From: Pseudomonas sp. Root71
Lineage (GTDB): Bacteria > Pseudomonadota > Gammaproteobacteria > Pseudomonadales > Pseudomonadaceae
Assembly (NCBI RefSeq): GCF_001429045.1
Contig: NZ_LMHY01000026.1
Span: 1 to 64,000 of the forward strand
Direction of reading: 5' to 3'
Length of the DNA: 64,000 nucleotides
Part shown: positions 41,103-52,252 of the stretch, one piece after another
Numbering within the stretch: the stretch's first letter is position 1
Layout: each line of letters starts with the position of its first letter
Position numbers and translations under genes: made by a program
Notes under the pieces: model-generated
The model's database searches: none
The model's input: only the letters and a program-made list of their open reading frames with translations
Told to the model about the DNA's origin: nothing

Positions 41103-41792
41103 GTGAGCGTCTCCTTAAGCCGTCTAGAGCGTCAGCTCGGCTACACCTTCAAGGATCAGGAACTGATGGTCCTGGCCCTGACTCACCGCAGTTTTGCCGG
41201 GCGTAACAACGAACGCCTGGAATTCCTCGGTGACGCCATTCTCAACTTCGTCGCCGGCGAGGCGCTGTTCGAGCGCTTTCCGCTGGCTCGCGAAGGCCAG
41301 TTGTCGCGTTTGCGCGCGCGCCTGGTCAAAGGCGAGACCCTGGCCGTACTGGCCCGTGGTTTCGATCTGGGCGAATACCTGCGCCTGGGCTCGGGCGAGC
41401 TGAAAAGCGGCGGTTTCCGTCGCGAGTCGATCCTGGCCGATGCCCTCGAAGCGCTGATCGGTGCGATCTACCTCGATGCCGGCATGGAAATGGCCCGCGA
41501 GCGTGTGCTCGCCTGGCTTGCTGGCGAGTTCGAAGGCCTGACGCTGGTCGACACCAATAAAGATCCAAAGACCCGCCTGCAGGAGTTCCTGCAGTCCCGT
41601 GGTTGTGAGCTGCCGCGTTACGAAGTGGTGGATATCCAGGGTGAGCCGCATTGCCGGACGTTCTTCGTCGAATGCGAAATCATCTTACTGAATGAAAAAA
41701 GCCGAGGTCAGGGTGTGAGTCGTCGTATTGCCGAACAGGTAGCGGCCGCCGCAGCACTGATTGCCCTGGGTGTGGAGAATGGCAATGACTGA
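41103..41792 (+). CDS. rnc: Ribonuclease III
   Basis: Double-strand-specific RNase that processes rRNA and many mRNAs. It starts at GTG 41103. The signature [13 protein letters not shown] and the second metal-site segment [16 protein letters not shown] form the nuclease domain, followed by a dsRNA-binding domain (residues about 155-225). Length 229. It overlaps era by eight bases. Confidence 0.97.
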   Translation: MSVSLSRLERQLGYTFKDQELMVLALTHRSFAGRNNERLEFLGDAILNFVAGEALFERFPLAREGQLSRLRARLVKGETLAVLARGFDLGEYLRLGSGELKSGGFRRESILADALEALIGAIYLDAGMEMARERVLAWLAGEFEGLTLVDTNKDPKTRLQEFLQSRGCELPRYEVVDIQGEPHCRTFFVECEIILLNEKSRGQGVSRRIAEQVAAAAALIALGVENGND

Positions 41793-42687
41793 TACAAACG
41801 CAACTCGCTGTGGCTATGTTGCCATCGTCGGCCGTCCGAACGTGGGCAAGTCCACGCTGCTGAACCACATCCTGGGTCAGAAGCTGGCAATCACCTCGCG
41901 CAAACCGCAAACCACCCGTCACAACATGCTCGGTATCAAGACCGAGGGCGATGTGCAGGCGATCTACGTCGACACCCCTGGTATGCACAAGGGTGGCGAG
42001 AAGGCCCTGAACCGCTACATGAACAAGACCGCTTCGGCGGCGTTGAAAGACGTCGACGTGGTGATCTTCGTGGTCGACCGCACCAAGTGGACCGAAGAGG
42101 ACCAGATGGTTCTCGAGCGCGTCCAGTACGTGACCGGCCCGCTGATCGTGGCGTTGAACAAGACCGACCGCATCGAAGACAAGGCCGAGCTGATGCCGCA
42201 CCTGAGCTGGTTGCAGGAGCAGTTGCCGAATGCGCAGATCATCCCGATTTCCGCACAGCACGGGCATAACCTCGATGCTCTGGAGCGCGTGATCGCCGAG
42301 CACCTGCCGGAAAACGATCACTTCTTCCCGGAAGACCAGATCACCGACCGCAGCAGTCGTTTCCTCGCCGCCGAGCTTGTGCGCGAGAAAATCATGCGCC
42401 AGATGGGCGCCGAGCTGCCGTACCAGATCACCGTCGAAATCGAAGAGTTCAAGCAGCAGGGCAAGACCCTGCACATCCATGCCTTGATCCTCGTCGAGCG
42501 CGATGGCCAGAAGAAAATCATCATTGGCGACAAGGGCGAGCGCATCAAGCGTATCGGCACCGAAGCGCGCAAGGACATGGAGCTGCTGTTCGACTCCAAG
42601 ATCATGCTCAACCTGTGGGTCAAGGTTAAGGGCGGCTGGTCCGATGACGAGCGTGCGTTGCGTTCGTTGGGTTACGGCGACTTGTAA
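41785..42687 (+). CDS. era: GTPase Era
   Basis: Essential GTPase that binds the 3' end of 16S rRNA during 30S assembly. ATG 41785 has GGAG nearby inside the rnc end. Motifs: [24 protein letters not shown], and a C-terminal KH domain with [22 protein letters not shown]. Length 300 residues. It is normally followed directly by recO, but here a REP pair intervenes. Confidence 0.98.
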   Translation: MTDTNATRCGYVAIVGRPNVGKSTLLNHILGQKLAITSRKPQTTRHNMLGIKTEGDVQAIYVDTPGMHKGGEKALNRYMNKTASAALKDVDVVIFVVDRTKWTEEDQMVLERVQYVTGPLIVALNKTDRIEDKAELMPHLSWLQEQLPNAQIIPISAQHGHNLDALERVIAEHLPENDHFFPEDQITDRSSRFLAAELVREKIMRQMGAELPYQITVEIEEFKQQGKTLHIHALILVERDGQKKIIIGDKGERIKRIGTEARKDMELLFDSKIMLNLWVKVKGGWSDDERALRSLGYGDL

Positions 42688-42714
42688 TACGTTTTCCGGA
42701 TCAACAAAGATCCC

Positions 42715-42805
42715 CTGTGGGAGCGAGCTTGCTCGCGATAGCGGTCTGTCAGTCAACATGGATGTTGAATGTCAGGCCCTCATCGCGAGCAAGCTCGCTC
42801 CCACA
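42715..42805. repeat. REP inverted pair (REPIN), TGTGGGAGCGAGC family
   Basis: CTGTGGGAGCGAGCTTGCTC and ATCGCGAGCAAGCTCGCTCC about 40 bases apart, between the co-directional era and recO genes. Confidence 0.93.
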
Positions 42806-42859
42806 ATGGTTTTGGGTTGTTTGTAAAACAGCGCTCCTTCATTGAGATCTGCGATTTCC

Positions 42860-43543
42860 ATGTCCCAACCCATCGCCCAGCCCGCCTACGTCCTGCACTC
42901 CCGCGCCTACCGTGAAAACAGCGCGCTGGTGGACTTCCTCACGCCGCAAGGCCGGTTGCGGGCGGTGTTGCGCAGTGCGCGGGGCAAGGCCGGGACGCTG
43001 GCGCGGCCATTCGTGCCACTGGAAGTCGAGTTCCGGGGCAAGGGCGAGCTGAAGAATGTCGGGCGCATGGAAAGTGCCGGGGTTTCAACCTGGCTCAATG
43101 GCGAGGCGCTGTTCAGTGGGCTTTACCTCAATGAGCTGCTGATTCGCCTGTTGCCCGCTGAAGATCCGCTCCCTTCGGTGTTCGATCACTACGCCGCCAC
43201 CTTGCTGGCCCTGGCCGAAGGTCGACCACTGGAGCCCTTGCTGCGCTCCTTCGAATGGCGCTTGCTCGATGACCTCGGCTACGGGTTTTCCCTGACGACT
43301 GATATTCATGATCAGCCCATCGCGCCGGACGGCCTCTACCGTTTGCAAGTGGATGCAGGGCTTGAGCGGGTCTATCTGCTGCAACCGGGCCTGTTCAACG
43401 GCGTCGAACTGCTGGCCATGGCTGAGGCCGACTGGTCCGCCCCCGGCGCCCTGTCTGCCGCCAAGCGCTTGATGCGCCAGGCGTTGGCCGTTCACTTGGG
43501 CGGCCGTCCACTTGTCAGTCGCGAGCTGTTTCGCAAGCCCTAG
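42860..43543 (+). CDS. recO: DNA repair protein RecO
   Basis: Loads RecA on SSB-coated gaps with RecF/RecR. ATG 42860 ([20 protein letters not shown]) fits the family start. An N-terminal OB fold (residues 1-80) is followed by a helical domain; the zinc-finger cysteines seen in some RecO are absent, as is usual in Pseudomonas. Length 227. Its stop is 50 bases from pdxJ. Confidence 0.94.
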   Translation: MSQPIAQPAYVLHSRAYRENSALVDFLTPQGRLRAVLRSARGKAGTLARPFVPLEVEFRGKGELKNVGRMESAGVSTWLNGEALFSGLYLNELLIRLLPAEDPLPSVFDHYAATLLALAEGRPLEPLLRSFEWRLLDDLGYGFSLTTDIHDQPIAPDGLYRLQVDAGLERVYLLQPGLFNGVELLAMAEADWSAPGALSAAKRLMRQALAVHLGGRPLVSRELFRKP

Positions 43544-43593
43544 TCTCCCCGTATGCTGTGCACCGAACTTTCTCTTCTTCTGGAGCGCTTTCC

Positions 43594-44340
43594 GTGACCA
43601 CCAGCACCCGCATTCTTCTTGGCGTGAACATCGACCACGTTGCCACCCTGCGTCAGGCCCGGGGCACCCGTTACCCGGACCCGGTCAAGGCTGCACTGGA
43701 CGCGGAAGAGGCGGGCGCCGACGGCATCACCGTGCACCTGCGCGAAGACCGTCGGCACATTCAGGAACGCGACGTTCTGCTGCTCAAGGACGTGCTGCAA
43801 ACCCGCATGAACTTCGAAATGGGTGTCACCGAAGAAATGATGCTGTTCGCCGAGCGCATCCGCCCGGCACACATCTGCCTGGTGCCGGAAACCCGTCAAG
43901 AGTTGACCACCGAAGGTGGCCTGGACGTGGCGGGGCAGGAAGCGCGAATCAAGGCCGCGGTCGAGCGCCTGTCGAAGATCGGCTCTGAAGTGTCGCTGTT
44001 CATTGACGCCGATGAGCGCCAGATCGAAGCCTCCCGCCGAGTCGGCGCGCCGGCCATCGAACTGCACACCGGGCGTTATGCCGATGCCGAGACGCCGACT
44101 GAAGTCGCCGAAGAACTCAAGCGTGTGGCCGATGGCGTGGCTTTCGGCCTGGCCCAGGGGCTGATCGTCAATGCCGGCCATGGCCTGCACTATCACAACG
44201 TTGAAGCCGTGGCGGCGATCAAGGGCATCAACGAGCTGAACATCGGCCATGCGCTGGTGGCCCATGCGCTGTTCGTTGGCTTCAAGTCGGCTGTTGCGGA
44301 GATGAAGGCGCTGATTCTGGCGGCGGCGTTGAAGGGTTAA
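43594..44340 (+). CDS. pdxJ: Pyridoxine 5'-phosphate synthase PdxJ
   Basis: Condenses 3-amino-2-oxopropyl phosphate with deoxyxylulose 5-phosphate in vitamin B6 synthesis. It starts at GTG 43594 with GGAG upstream. The 248-residue TIM barrel has [44 protein letters not shown] and [11 protein letters not shown]. All active-site His and Glu residues of these motifs are present. Confidence 0.97.
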   Translation: MTTSTRILLGVNIDHVATLRQARGTRYPDPVKAALDAEEAGADGITVHLREDRRHIQERDVLLLKDVLQTRMNFEMGVTEEMMLFAERIRPAHICLVPETRQELTTEGGLDVAGQEARIKAAVERLSKIGSEVSLFIDADERQIEASRRVGAPAIELHTGRYADAETPTEVAEELKRVADGVAFGLAQGLIVNAGHGLHYHNVEAVAAIKGINELNIGHALVAHALFVGFKSAVAEMKALILAAALKG

Positions 44341-44343
44341 GAG

Positions 44344-44422
44344 CAAAAGATCGCAGCCTGCGGCAGCTCCTACAGGTGAACACATAACCCTGTAGGAGCT
44401 GCCGCAGGCTGCGATCTTTTGC
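44344..44422. repeat. REP inverted pair (REPIN), GTAGGAGCTGCCG family
   Basis: AAAAGATCGCAGCCTGCGGC and GTAGGAGCTGCCGCAGGC with GATCTTTT, lying between the convergent ends of pdxJ and mltF. The right arm ends three bases before the mltF stop. Confidence 0.95.
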
Positions 44423-44425
44423 TTT

Positions 44426-45937
<1,512 letters not shown>

Positions 45938-46171
45938 CTAGTCTGCTAGAGATCACAAAACCGGCCGAAACCCCGCAGGAATGGGCCTTTTCTGCATTTT
46001 GTTACAGTAAAAATAAGCTGTCGTCACACGCCCAATTAACCTGACTTTCGAGGCAGAAACACAGATCGGCACCCGAGTGCAACCGTGCGTAGCGTTTCGG
46101 GTGATGTCGCGGGCTGTTTAGGCTAGAATGCACGGCCTCAAAGCACACCCCTTCCCGAGGCTGTCCCGAAG

Positions 46172-49100
46172 ATGTTGATCCTGCGCGGCGCTCCTGCCCT
46201 TTCTGCCTTTCGCCACAGCAAGCTCCTTGAGCAACTGAGCCAGAAGGTTCCGGCTGTCAGTGGCCTGTATGCTGAATTCGCTCACTTCGCCGAAGTTACC
46301 GGCGTCCTGACCGGCGACGAACAGCAGGTGCTTGCGCGCCTTCTGAAGTACGGTCCAAGCGTTCCGGTACAGGAACCGACCGGTCGTCTGTTTCTGGTAC
46401 TGCCGCGTTTCGGCACCATCTCGCCGTGGTCGAGCAAGGCCAGCGACATCGCTCGCAACTGTGGCCTGGCGAAAATCCAGCGTCTGGAGCGCGGTATCGC
46501 GTTCTACGTGGCCGGCCAGTTCAGCGACGCTGAAGCCCAGCTGATCGCCGACGGTCTGCACGACCGCATGACCCAGATCGTCCTGGGCAACCTCGAACAG
46601 GCCGCCGGCCTGTTCAGCCACGCCGAGCCAAAACCCCTGACCGCGATCGACGTGTTGGGTGGTGGCCGCGCCGCGCTGGAAAAAGCCAACACCGAGCTGG
46701 GCCTGGCCCTGGCCGAAGACGAGATCGACTACCTGGTCAACGCCTTCGTCGGCTTGAAGCGCAACCCGCACGACATCGAACTGATGATGTTCGCCCAGGC
46801 GAACTCCGAGCACTGCCGCCACAAGATCTTCAACGCCAGTTGGGATATCGACGGCGAGAGCCAGGAAAAAAGCCTGTTCGGCATGATCAAGAACACCTAC
46901 GTGATGCACAGCGAAGGCGTTCTGTCAGCTTATAAGGACAACGCTTCGGTGATCGTCGGCTCCGTGGCCGGTCGTTTCTTCCCGGACCCTGAGACCCGCC
47001 AGTACGGCGCGGTGCAGGAACCGGTGCACATCCTGATGAAGGTTGAAACCCACAACCACCCGACCGCGATTGCTCCGTTCCCGGGCGCATCCACCGGTTC
47101 CGGTGGCGAAATCCGCGACGAAGGCGCGACCGGCCGTGGCGCCAAGCCGAAGGCTGGCCTGACCGGTTTCACCGTGTCGAACCTGCAGATCCCGGGCTTC
47201 GAACAGCCGTGGGAAGTGCCGTACGGCAAGCCTGAGCGCATCGTTACCGCGCTGGACATCATGATCGAAGGCCCGCTGGGCGGCGCTGCGTTCAACAACG
47301 AATTCGGTCGTCCGGCGCTGACCGGCTACTTCCGTACCTTCGAACAATCGATCACCACCCCGCACGGTGACGAAGTTCGCGGTTACCACAAGCCGATCAT
47401 GCTGGCTGGCGGCATGGGCAACATCCGTGAAGAACACGTCAAGAAAGGCGAGATCCTGGTCGGCTCCAAGCTGATCGTGCTCGGCGGCCCGGCGATGCTG
47501 ATCGGCCTGGGCGGCGGCGCGGCTTCCTCCATGGCCACCGGTACCAGCTCGGCAGACCTGGACTTCGCTTCGGTACAGCGCGAAAACCCGGAAATGGAAC
47601 GTCGCTGCCAGGAAGTCATCGACCGTTGCTGGCAGCTGGGCGACAAGAACCCGATCAGCTTCATCCACGACGTGGGTGCGGGCGGTCTGTCCAACGCCTT
47701 CCCGGAGCTGGTCAACGACGGCGACCGTGGTGGCCGTTTCGAACTGCGCAACATTCCAAACGACGAGCCGGGCATGGCCCCGCACGAAATCTGGTCCAAC
47801 GAATCCCAGGAACGCTACGTTCTGGCGGTCGGTCCGGCTGACTTCGAGCGCTTCAAGGCCATCTGCGAACGCGAGCGTTGCCCGTTTGCCGTGGTCGGCG
47901 AAGCCACTGCCGAACCGCAGCTGACCGTGACCGACAGCCACTTCGGCAACAGCCCGGTGGACATGCCACTGGAAGTGTTGCTGGGCAAGGCTCCGCGCAT
48001 GCACCGTTCGGTGGTTCGTGAAAGCGAGCTGGGCGACGATTTCGATCCGTCGACCCTCGACATCGCCAACTGCGTCGAGCGCGTCCTGCATCACCCGGCC
48101 GTGGCGAGCAAGAGCTTCCTGATCACCATCGGCGACCGCACCATCACCGGCCTCGTGGCCCGTGACCAGATGGTCGGCCCATGGCAGGTTCCGGTGGCCG
48201 ACGTTGCCGTCACCGCCACCAGCTTCGACGTCTACACCGGTGAAGCCATGGCCATGGGCGAGCGTACTCCGCTGGCACTGCTGGACGCTCCGGCGTCGGG
48301 CCGCATGGCCATCGGCGAAACCCTGACCAACATCGCTGCTTCGCGCATCGGCAAGATCTCCGACATCAAGTTGTCGGCGAACTGGATGTCCGCAGCCGGT
48401 CACCCGGGTGAAGATGCACGCCTGTACGACACCGTGAAAGCGGTCGGCATGGAGCTGTGCCCTGAGCTGGGTATCACCATTCCTGTGGGCAAGGACTCGA
48501 TGTCCATGGCCACCCGCTGGAACGATGAAGGCGTGGACAAGTCCGTCACGTCGCCGATGTCCCTGATCGTGACCGGTTTCGCGCCAGTGACTGACATCCG
48601 TCAGACCCTGACCCCGCAACTGCGCATGGACAAGGGCACCACCGACCTGATCCTGATCGACCTGGGCCGTGGCCAGAACCGCATGGGCGCCTCGATCCTG
48701 GCACAGGTTCACGGCAAGCTCGGCAAGCAGGCTCCGGACGTCGATGACGCCGAAGACCTGAAAGCTTTCTTCGCGGTGATCCAGGGCCTCAACGCCGACG
48801 GTCACCTGCTGGCCTACCACGACCGTTCCGACGGTGGTCTGCTGACCAGCGTTGTCGAGATGGCGTTCGCCGGTCACTGTGGCCTGAGCCTGAACCTCGA
48901 CGGTCTGGCGGAAACCTCCGACGACATCGCCGCCATCCTGTTCAACGAAGAACTGGGCGCCGTGATCCAGGTTCGCCAGGACGCTACCCCGGACATCCTC
49001 GCGCAGTTCAGCGCCGCCGGCCTGGGCGATTGCGTGTCGGTGATCGGTCAGCCAATGAACAATGGCGAGATCAGCATCACCTTCAACGGTGACACCGTGT

Positions 49101-50068
49101 TCGAAGGCCAGCGTCGTCTGCTGCAACGCCAGTGGGCCGAGACCAGCTACCAGATCCAGCGTCTGCGCGATAATGCCGACTGCGCCGAGCAAGAGTTCGA
49201 CGTGCTGCTGGAAGAAGACAACCCTGGCCTGAGCGTCAAGCTGAGCTACGACATCAACCAGGACATCGCCGCGCCTTACATCAAGAAAGGCATTCGCCCA
49301 CAGGTTGCCGTACTGCGTGAGCAGGGCGTCAACGGTCAGGTGGAAATGGCGGCTGCATTCGACCGCGCCGGTTTCAACGCGATCGACGTGCACATGAGCG
49401 ACATTCTGGCCGGCCGTGTCGACCTGAACGAGTTCAAGGGCATGGTCGCTTGCGGTGGTTTCTCTTACGGCGACGTACTGGGTGCCGGTGAAGGCTGGGC
49501 GAAATCCGCGCTGTTCAACAGCCGTGCCCGCGATGCGTTCCAGGGTTTCTTCGAACGCAACGACAGCTTCACCCTCGGCGTGTGCAACGGTTGCCAGATG
49601 ATGTCCAACCTGCACGAGCTGATCCCGGGCAGCGAGTTCTGGCCGCACTTTGTGCGTAACCGTTCCGAGCAGTTCGAAGCCCGTGTTGCCATGGTGCAGA
49701 TCCAGGAGTCGAACTCGATCTTCCTGCAAGGCATGGCCGGTTCGCGCATGCCGATCGCCATCGCCCACGGCGAAGGCCATGCCGAGTTCGCCAGCGAAGA
49801 AGCACTGCTGGAAGCCGATCTGTCCGGTTGCGTGGCGATGCGTTTCGTCGACAACCACGGCAAGGTCACCGAAAGCTACCCGGCCAACCCGAACGGTTCG
49901 CCGCGCGGGATCACCGGTTTGACCAGCCGCGACGGTCGCGTGACCATCATGATGCCGCACCCGGAGCGTGTGTTCCGCGCCGTGCAGAACTCGTGGCGTT
50001 CGGACGACTGGAACGAAGATGCACCGCTGATGCGTATGTTCCGTAATGCTCGGGTCTGGGTAAACTAA
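46172..50068 (+). CDS. purL: Phosphoribosylformylglycinamidine synthase PurL
   Basis: Converts FGAR and glutamine to FGAM in purine synthesis. The 1298-residue single-chain form has an N-terminal PurS-like part, the FGAM synthase core ([22 protein letters not shown] and the [15 protein letters not shown] repeat), and a C-terminal glutaminase with the active Cys in [12 protein letters not shown] and its His/Glu partners ([19 protein letters not shown]). Upstream DNA is shared with the divergent mltF. Confidence 0.98.
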   Translation: MLILRGAPALSAFRHSKLLEQLSQKVPAVSGLYAEFAHFAEVTGVLTGDEQQVLARLLKYGPSVPVQEPTGRLFLVLPRFGTISPWSSKASDIARNCGLAKIQRLERGIAFYVAGQFSDAEAQLIADGLHDRMTQIVLGNLEQAAGLFSHAEPKPLTAIDVLGGGRAALEKANTELGLALAEDEIDYLVNAFVGLKRNPHDIELMMFAQANSEHCRHKIFNASWDIDGESQEKSLFGMIKNTYVMHSEGVLSAYKDNASVIVGSVAGRFFPDPETRQYGAVQEPVHILMKVETHNHPTAIAPFPGASTGSGGEIRDEGATGRGAKPKAGLTGFTVSNLQIPGFEQPWEVPYGKPERIVTALDIMIEGPLGGAAFNNEFGRPALTGYFRTFEQSITTPHGDEVRGYHKPIMLAGGMGNIREEHVKKGEILVGSKLIVLGGPAMLIGLGGGAASSMATGTSSADLDFASVQRENPEMERRCQEVIDRCWQLGDKNPISFIHDVGAGGLSNAFPELVNDGDRGGRFELRNIPNDEPGMAPHEIWSNESQERYVLAVGPADFERFKAICERERCPFAVVGEATAEPQLTVTDSHFGNSPVDMPLEVLLGKAPRMHRSVVRESELGDDFDPSTLDIANCVERVLHHPAVASKSFLITIGDRTITGLVARDQMVGPWQVPVADVAVTATSFDVYTGEAMAMGERTPLALLDAPASGRMAIGETLTNIAASRIGKISDIKLSANWMSAAGHPGEDARLYDTVKAVGMELCPELGITIPVGKDSMSMATRWNDEGVDKSVTSPMSLIVTGFAPVTDIRQTLTPQLRMDKGTTDLILIDLGRGQNRMGASILAQVHGKLGKQAPDVDDAEDLKAFFAVIQGLNADGHLLAYHDRSDGGLLTSVVEMAFAGHCGLSLNLDGLAETSDDIAAILFNEELGAVIQVRQDATPDILAQFSAAGLGDCVSVIGQPMNNGEISITFNGDTVFEGQRRLLQRQWAETSYQIQRLRDNADCAEQEFDVLLEEDNPGLSVKLSYDINQDIAAPYIKKGIRPQVAVLREQGVNGQVEMAAAFDRAGFNAIDVHMSDILAGRVDLNEFKGMVACGGFSYGDVLGAGEGWAKSALFNSRARDAFQGFFERNDSFTLGVCNGCQMMSNLHELIPGSEFWPHFVRNRSEQFEARVAMVQIQESNSIFLQGMAGSRMPIAIAHGEGHAEFASEEALLEADLSGCVAMRFVDNHGKVTESYPANPNGSPRGITGLTSRDGRVTIMMPHPERVFRAVQNSWRSDDWNEDAPLMRMFRNARVWVN

Positions 50069-50088
50069 AAGCGGGTGAACCAAGCGCC

Positions 50089-50400
50089 GTGTACAAGCTC
50101 AGCTTTTTTGTTCCAACCAGTCACGTCGAAGACGTGAAGAGTGCCGTATTCGCCGCCGGTGGCGGTCGAATCGGTGCTTACGACCACTGTGCATGGCAGG
50201 TGTTGGGCCTGGGCCAGTTTCGTCCACTGGATGGCAGCCAGCCGTTCATTGGAGAGGCCGGGCAGGTCGAGCAGGTCGAGGAATGGAAGGTTGAGCTGGT
50301 GGTGGCCAATGAGTTGATTCGTTCGGTGGTGGCGGCTCTGAAACAGAGCCATCCCTACGAGACGCCGGCTTATGAAGTGTGGCGGTTGGAGGATTTCTGA
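50089..50400 (+). CDS. NIF3/YqfO C-terminal-like protein
   Basis: A 103-residue protein starting at GTG 50089 (YKLSFFVPTSHVEDVKSAVF). The HPYETPAYEVWRL ending and the GGGRIGAYDHCAWQ segment match the stand-alone YqfO/CutA-like domain inserted in NIF3 proteins. It could bind a metal or a small ligand; the function is unknown. It begins 20 bases after purL and ends before a strong terminator. Confidence 0.85.
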   Translation: MYKLSFFVPTSHVEDVKSAVFAAGGGRIGAYDHCAWQVLGLGQFRPLDGSQPFIGEAGQVEQVEEWKVELVVANELIRSVVAALKQSHPYETPAYEVWRLEDF

Positions 50401-50423
50401 TCTTCCTGGCTGCTGAAATGAGA

Positions 50424-50456
50424 AACCCGCTGAAAGAGATTTCAGCGGGTTTTTTA
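50424..50456 (+). terminator. Terminator after the purL/YqfO unit
   Basis: AACCCGCTGAA / TTCAGCGGGTT stem followed by six T. With A-rich DNA on the other side it may also help stop nagE transcripts on the minus strand. Confidence 0.9.
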
Positions 50457-50495
50457 TTGCCTTGAGTTCCCCTCCTACAATATGTGCGTCGTAGA

Positions 50496-52211
50496 TTAAA
50501 CCTTGGCACTCACCTCACTGCGATTGACCAACGCTTCCAGCGCATCACTCAAGCTCGACGCCTTGTCGCCAATCAGCAGATGCCAGATGCCGCCTTCAAG
50601 CTGGCTGACACCCTGGCAGCCCAGCGCTTTCAAATCACACTCCGACAGCGCCTTGCCATTGGCCAGTTGCAGGCGGATGCGGGTCATGGCGACGCAATCG
50701 AGTTGCAGCACATTGTCGCCACCCCCCAGGGCATTGAGCCATTGCTGCGCCTCGGGTGTCGCCACGGCGGCAGGTGGCGCTGCTTCGGTTTCCGCCGCTG
50801 GTGACGACACCAGGGCGCGGCCCAACGCCGGCATTGCCAGGCGAATCTCATCGGCGATGACATCGGCCATTGGCCCGACCACCACCTGCAAACTCCCGCC
50901 CTTGCCGGGGCGCACCACGGCCATGGCGCCGAGCGCTTTCAAATCGGTATCCGAGGCCTTGTTGCGATCCACCATGTCCAGGCGCAAGCGGGTGGTGCAA
51001 GCGCCGACGGTGATCAGGTTTTCGGCTCCGCCCAAGGCCTTGATGTAAGCCCCGGCGCGTTCATTGTCGGCCACCGCAACCTGCGGGCTGGCAGCGCTGG
51101 TTTCGCGGCCCGGTGTCTTCAGGTCGAAGCGGCGGATACAGAAATCAAACACCACGTAATAGATCACCGCATACGCCAGGCCCACCGGGAACACCAGCCA
51201 GCCGTTGGTGGACTTGCCCCAGCCAAGGATCATGTCGATGAAGCCGCCGGAGAAGGTGAACCCCAGGTGGATGTTCAGGGCATTGGTGATGGCCATCGAC
51301 AGGCCGGTCAGCAACGCATGCAGCAGAAACAGCAGCGGCGCGAGGAACATGAAGGCGAATTCGATCGGCTCGGTGACGCCGGTCAGGAACGCGGTCAATG
51401 CCATCGACAGGAAGATCCCGCCCATCACCTTGCGCCGCTCCGGCAGGGCGTTGCGGTACATCGCCAGGCAGGCGGCGGGCAGGCCGAAGATCATCATCGG
51501 GAACATGCCGGTCATGAACTGGCCACCCTTCGGGTCGCCGGCGAAGTAGCGCGACAGGTCGCCAGTCACCAGCGCGCCAGTGGTGGGGTCGGTAAAATTA
51601 CCGAACACGAACCACGCCATGTTGTTGAGGATGTGGTGCAGGCCGGTGACGATCAGCAGGCGGTTGAACACACCGAAAACGAACGCGCCGAAGCTGCCGC
51701 TTTCCATCATCAGCGTGCCGAAGCTGTTGATGCCGTGCTGGATCGGCGGCCAGATGTAGCCGAACACCACGCCCAGCCCCACGGCGGCGAACCCGGTGAC
51801 AATCGGCACAAAACGCCGGCCACCGAAGAACGCCAGGTACTCCGGCAGCTTGATGTCCTTGAAGCGGTTGTACAGCGCGCCAGCCATCAGGCCGCTGACG
51901 ATCCCGGCGAGCATGCCCATGTTGATGCTCGGGTCGAGCACCTTGAGGGTGGAGATCATCACCAGGTAGCCGATCACCCCGGCAAGCCCCGCCGTACCGT
52001 TGTTGTCCTTGGCGAAACCGACCGCGATGCCGATGGCGAAGATCATCGCCAGGTTGGCGAAGATCACCTGGCCAGCGTCGTGGATGATGGCGATGTTCAG
52101 CAGGTCGGTATCGCCCAGGCGCAGCAGCAGGCCGGCAATCGGCAGGATCGCGATCGGCAGCATCAGCGCGCGGCCGAGGCGTTGCAGGCCTTCGATGAAA
52201 AGTTGGTACAT
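50496..52211 (-). CDS. nagE: N-acetylglucosamine PTS permease EIICBB, NagE-like
   Basis: Imports and phosphorylates GlcNAc. ATG 52211 (MYQLFIEGLQRLGRALM) has GGAGAAC upstream. EIIC with about ten membrane segments covers residues 1-365 (including TGVTEPIEFAFMFLAP). EIIB follows, with the phosphocysteine Cys405 in GACTTRLRL. A second EIIB-like domain (about 485-565) aligns as CVAMTRIRL, where the phosphocysteine position is Ala508, so it is probably non-catalytic. Last gene of the nag operon. Confidence 0.92.
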   Translation of the reverse strand: MYQLFIEGLQRLGRALMLPIAILPIAGLLLRLGDTDLLNIAIIHDAGQVIFANLAMIFAIGIAVGFAKDNNGTAGLAGVIGYLVMISTLKVLDPSINMGMLAGIVSGLMAGALYNRFKDIKLPEYLAFFGGRRFVPIVTGFAAVGLGVVFGYIWPPIQHGINSFGTLMMESGSFGAFVFGVFNRLLIVTGLHHILNNMAWFVFGNFTDPTTGALVTGDLSRYFAGDPKGGQFMTGMFPMMIFGLPAACLAMYRNALPERRKVMGGIFLSMALTAFLTGVTEPIEFAFMFLAPLLFLLHALLTGLSMAITNALNIHLGFTFSGGFIDMILGWGKSTNGWLVFPVGLAYAVIYYVVFDFCIRRFDLKTPGRETSAASPQVAVADNERAGAYIKALGGAENLITVGACTTRLRLDMVDRNKASDTDLKALGAMAVVRPGKGGSLQVVVGPMADVIADEIRLAMPALGRALVSSPAAETEAAPPAAVATPEAQQWLNALGGGDNVLQLDCVAMTRIRLQLANGKALSECDLKALGCQGVSQLEGGIWHLLIGDKASSLSDALEALVNRSEVSAKV

Positions 52212-52252
52212 GGCGGTTCTCCGTGGATTTTTGTTCTTCTTTTGTAAAGAGC

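Noticed and set aside
46925-50083. Very long open frame (1052 codons) opposite purL
   Set aside because: It is the antisense shadow of a GC-rich, strongly codon-biased gene; the translation shows no family motif and purL is complete on the other strand.
50424-50456. Possible purine riboswitch after purL
   Set aside because: The structure is a plain terminator hairpin downstream of the unit, with no aptamer-like conserved loops.
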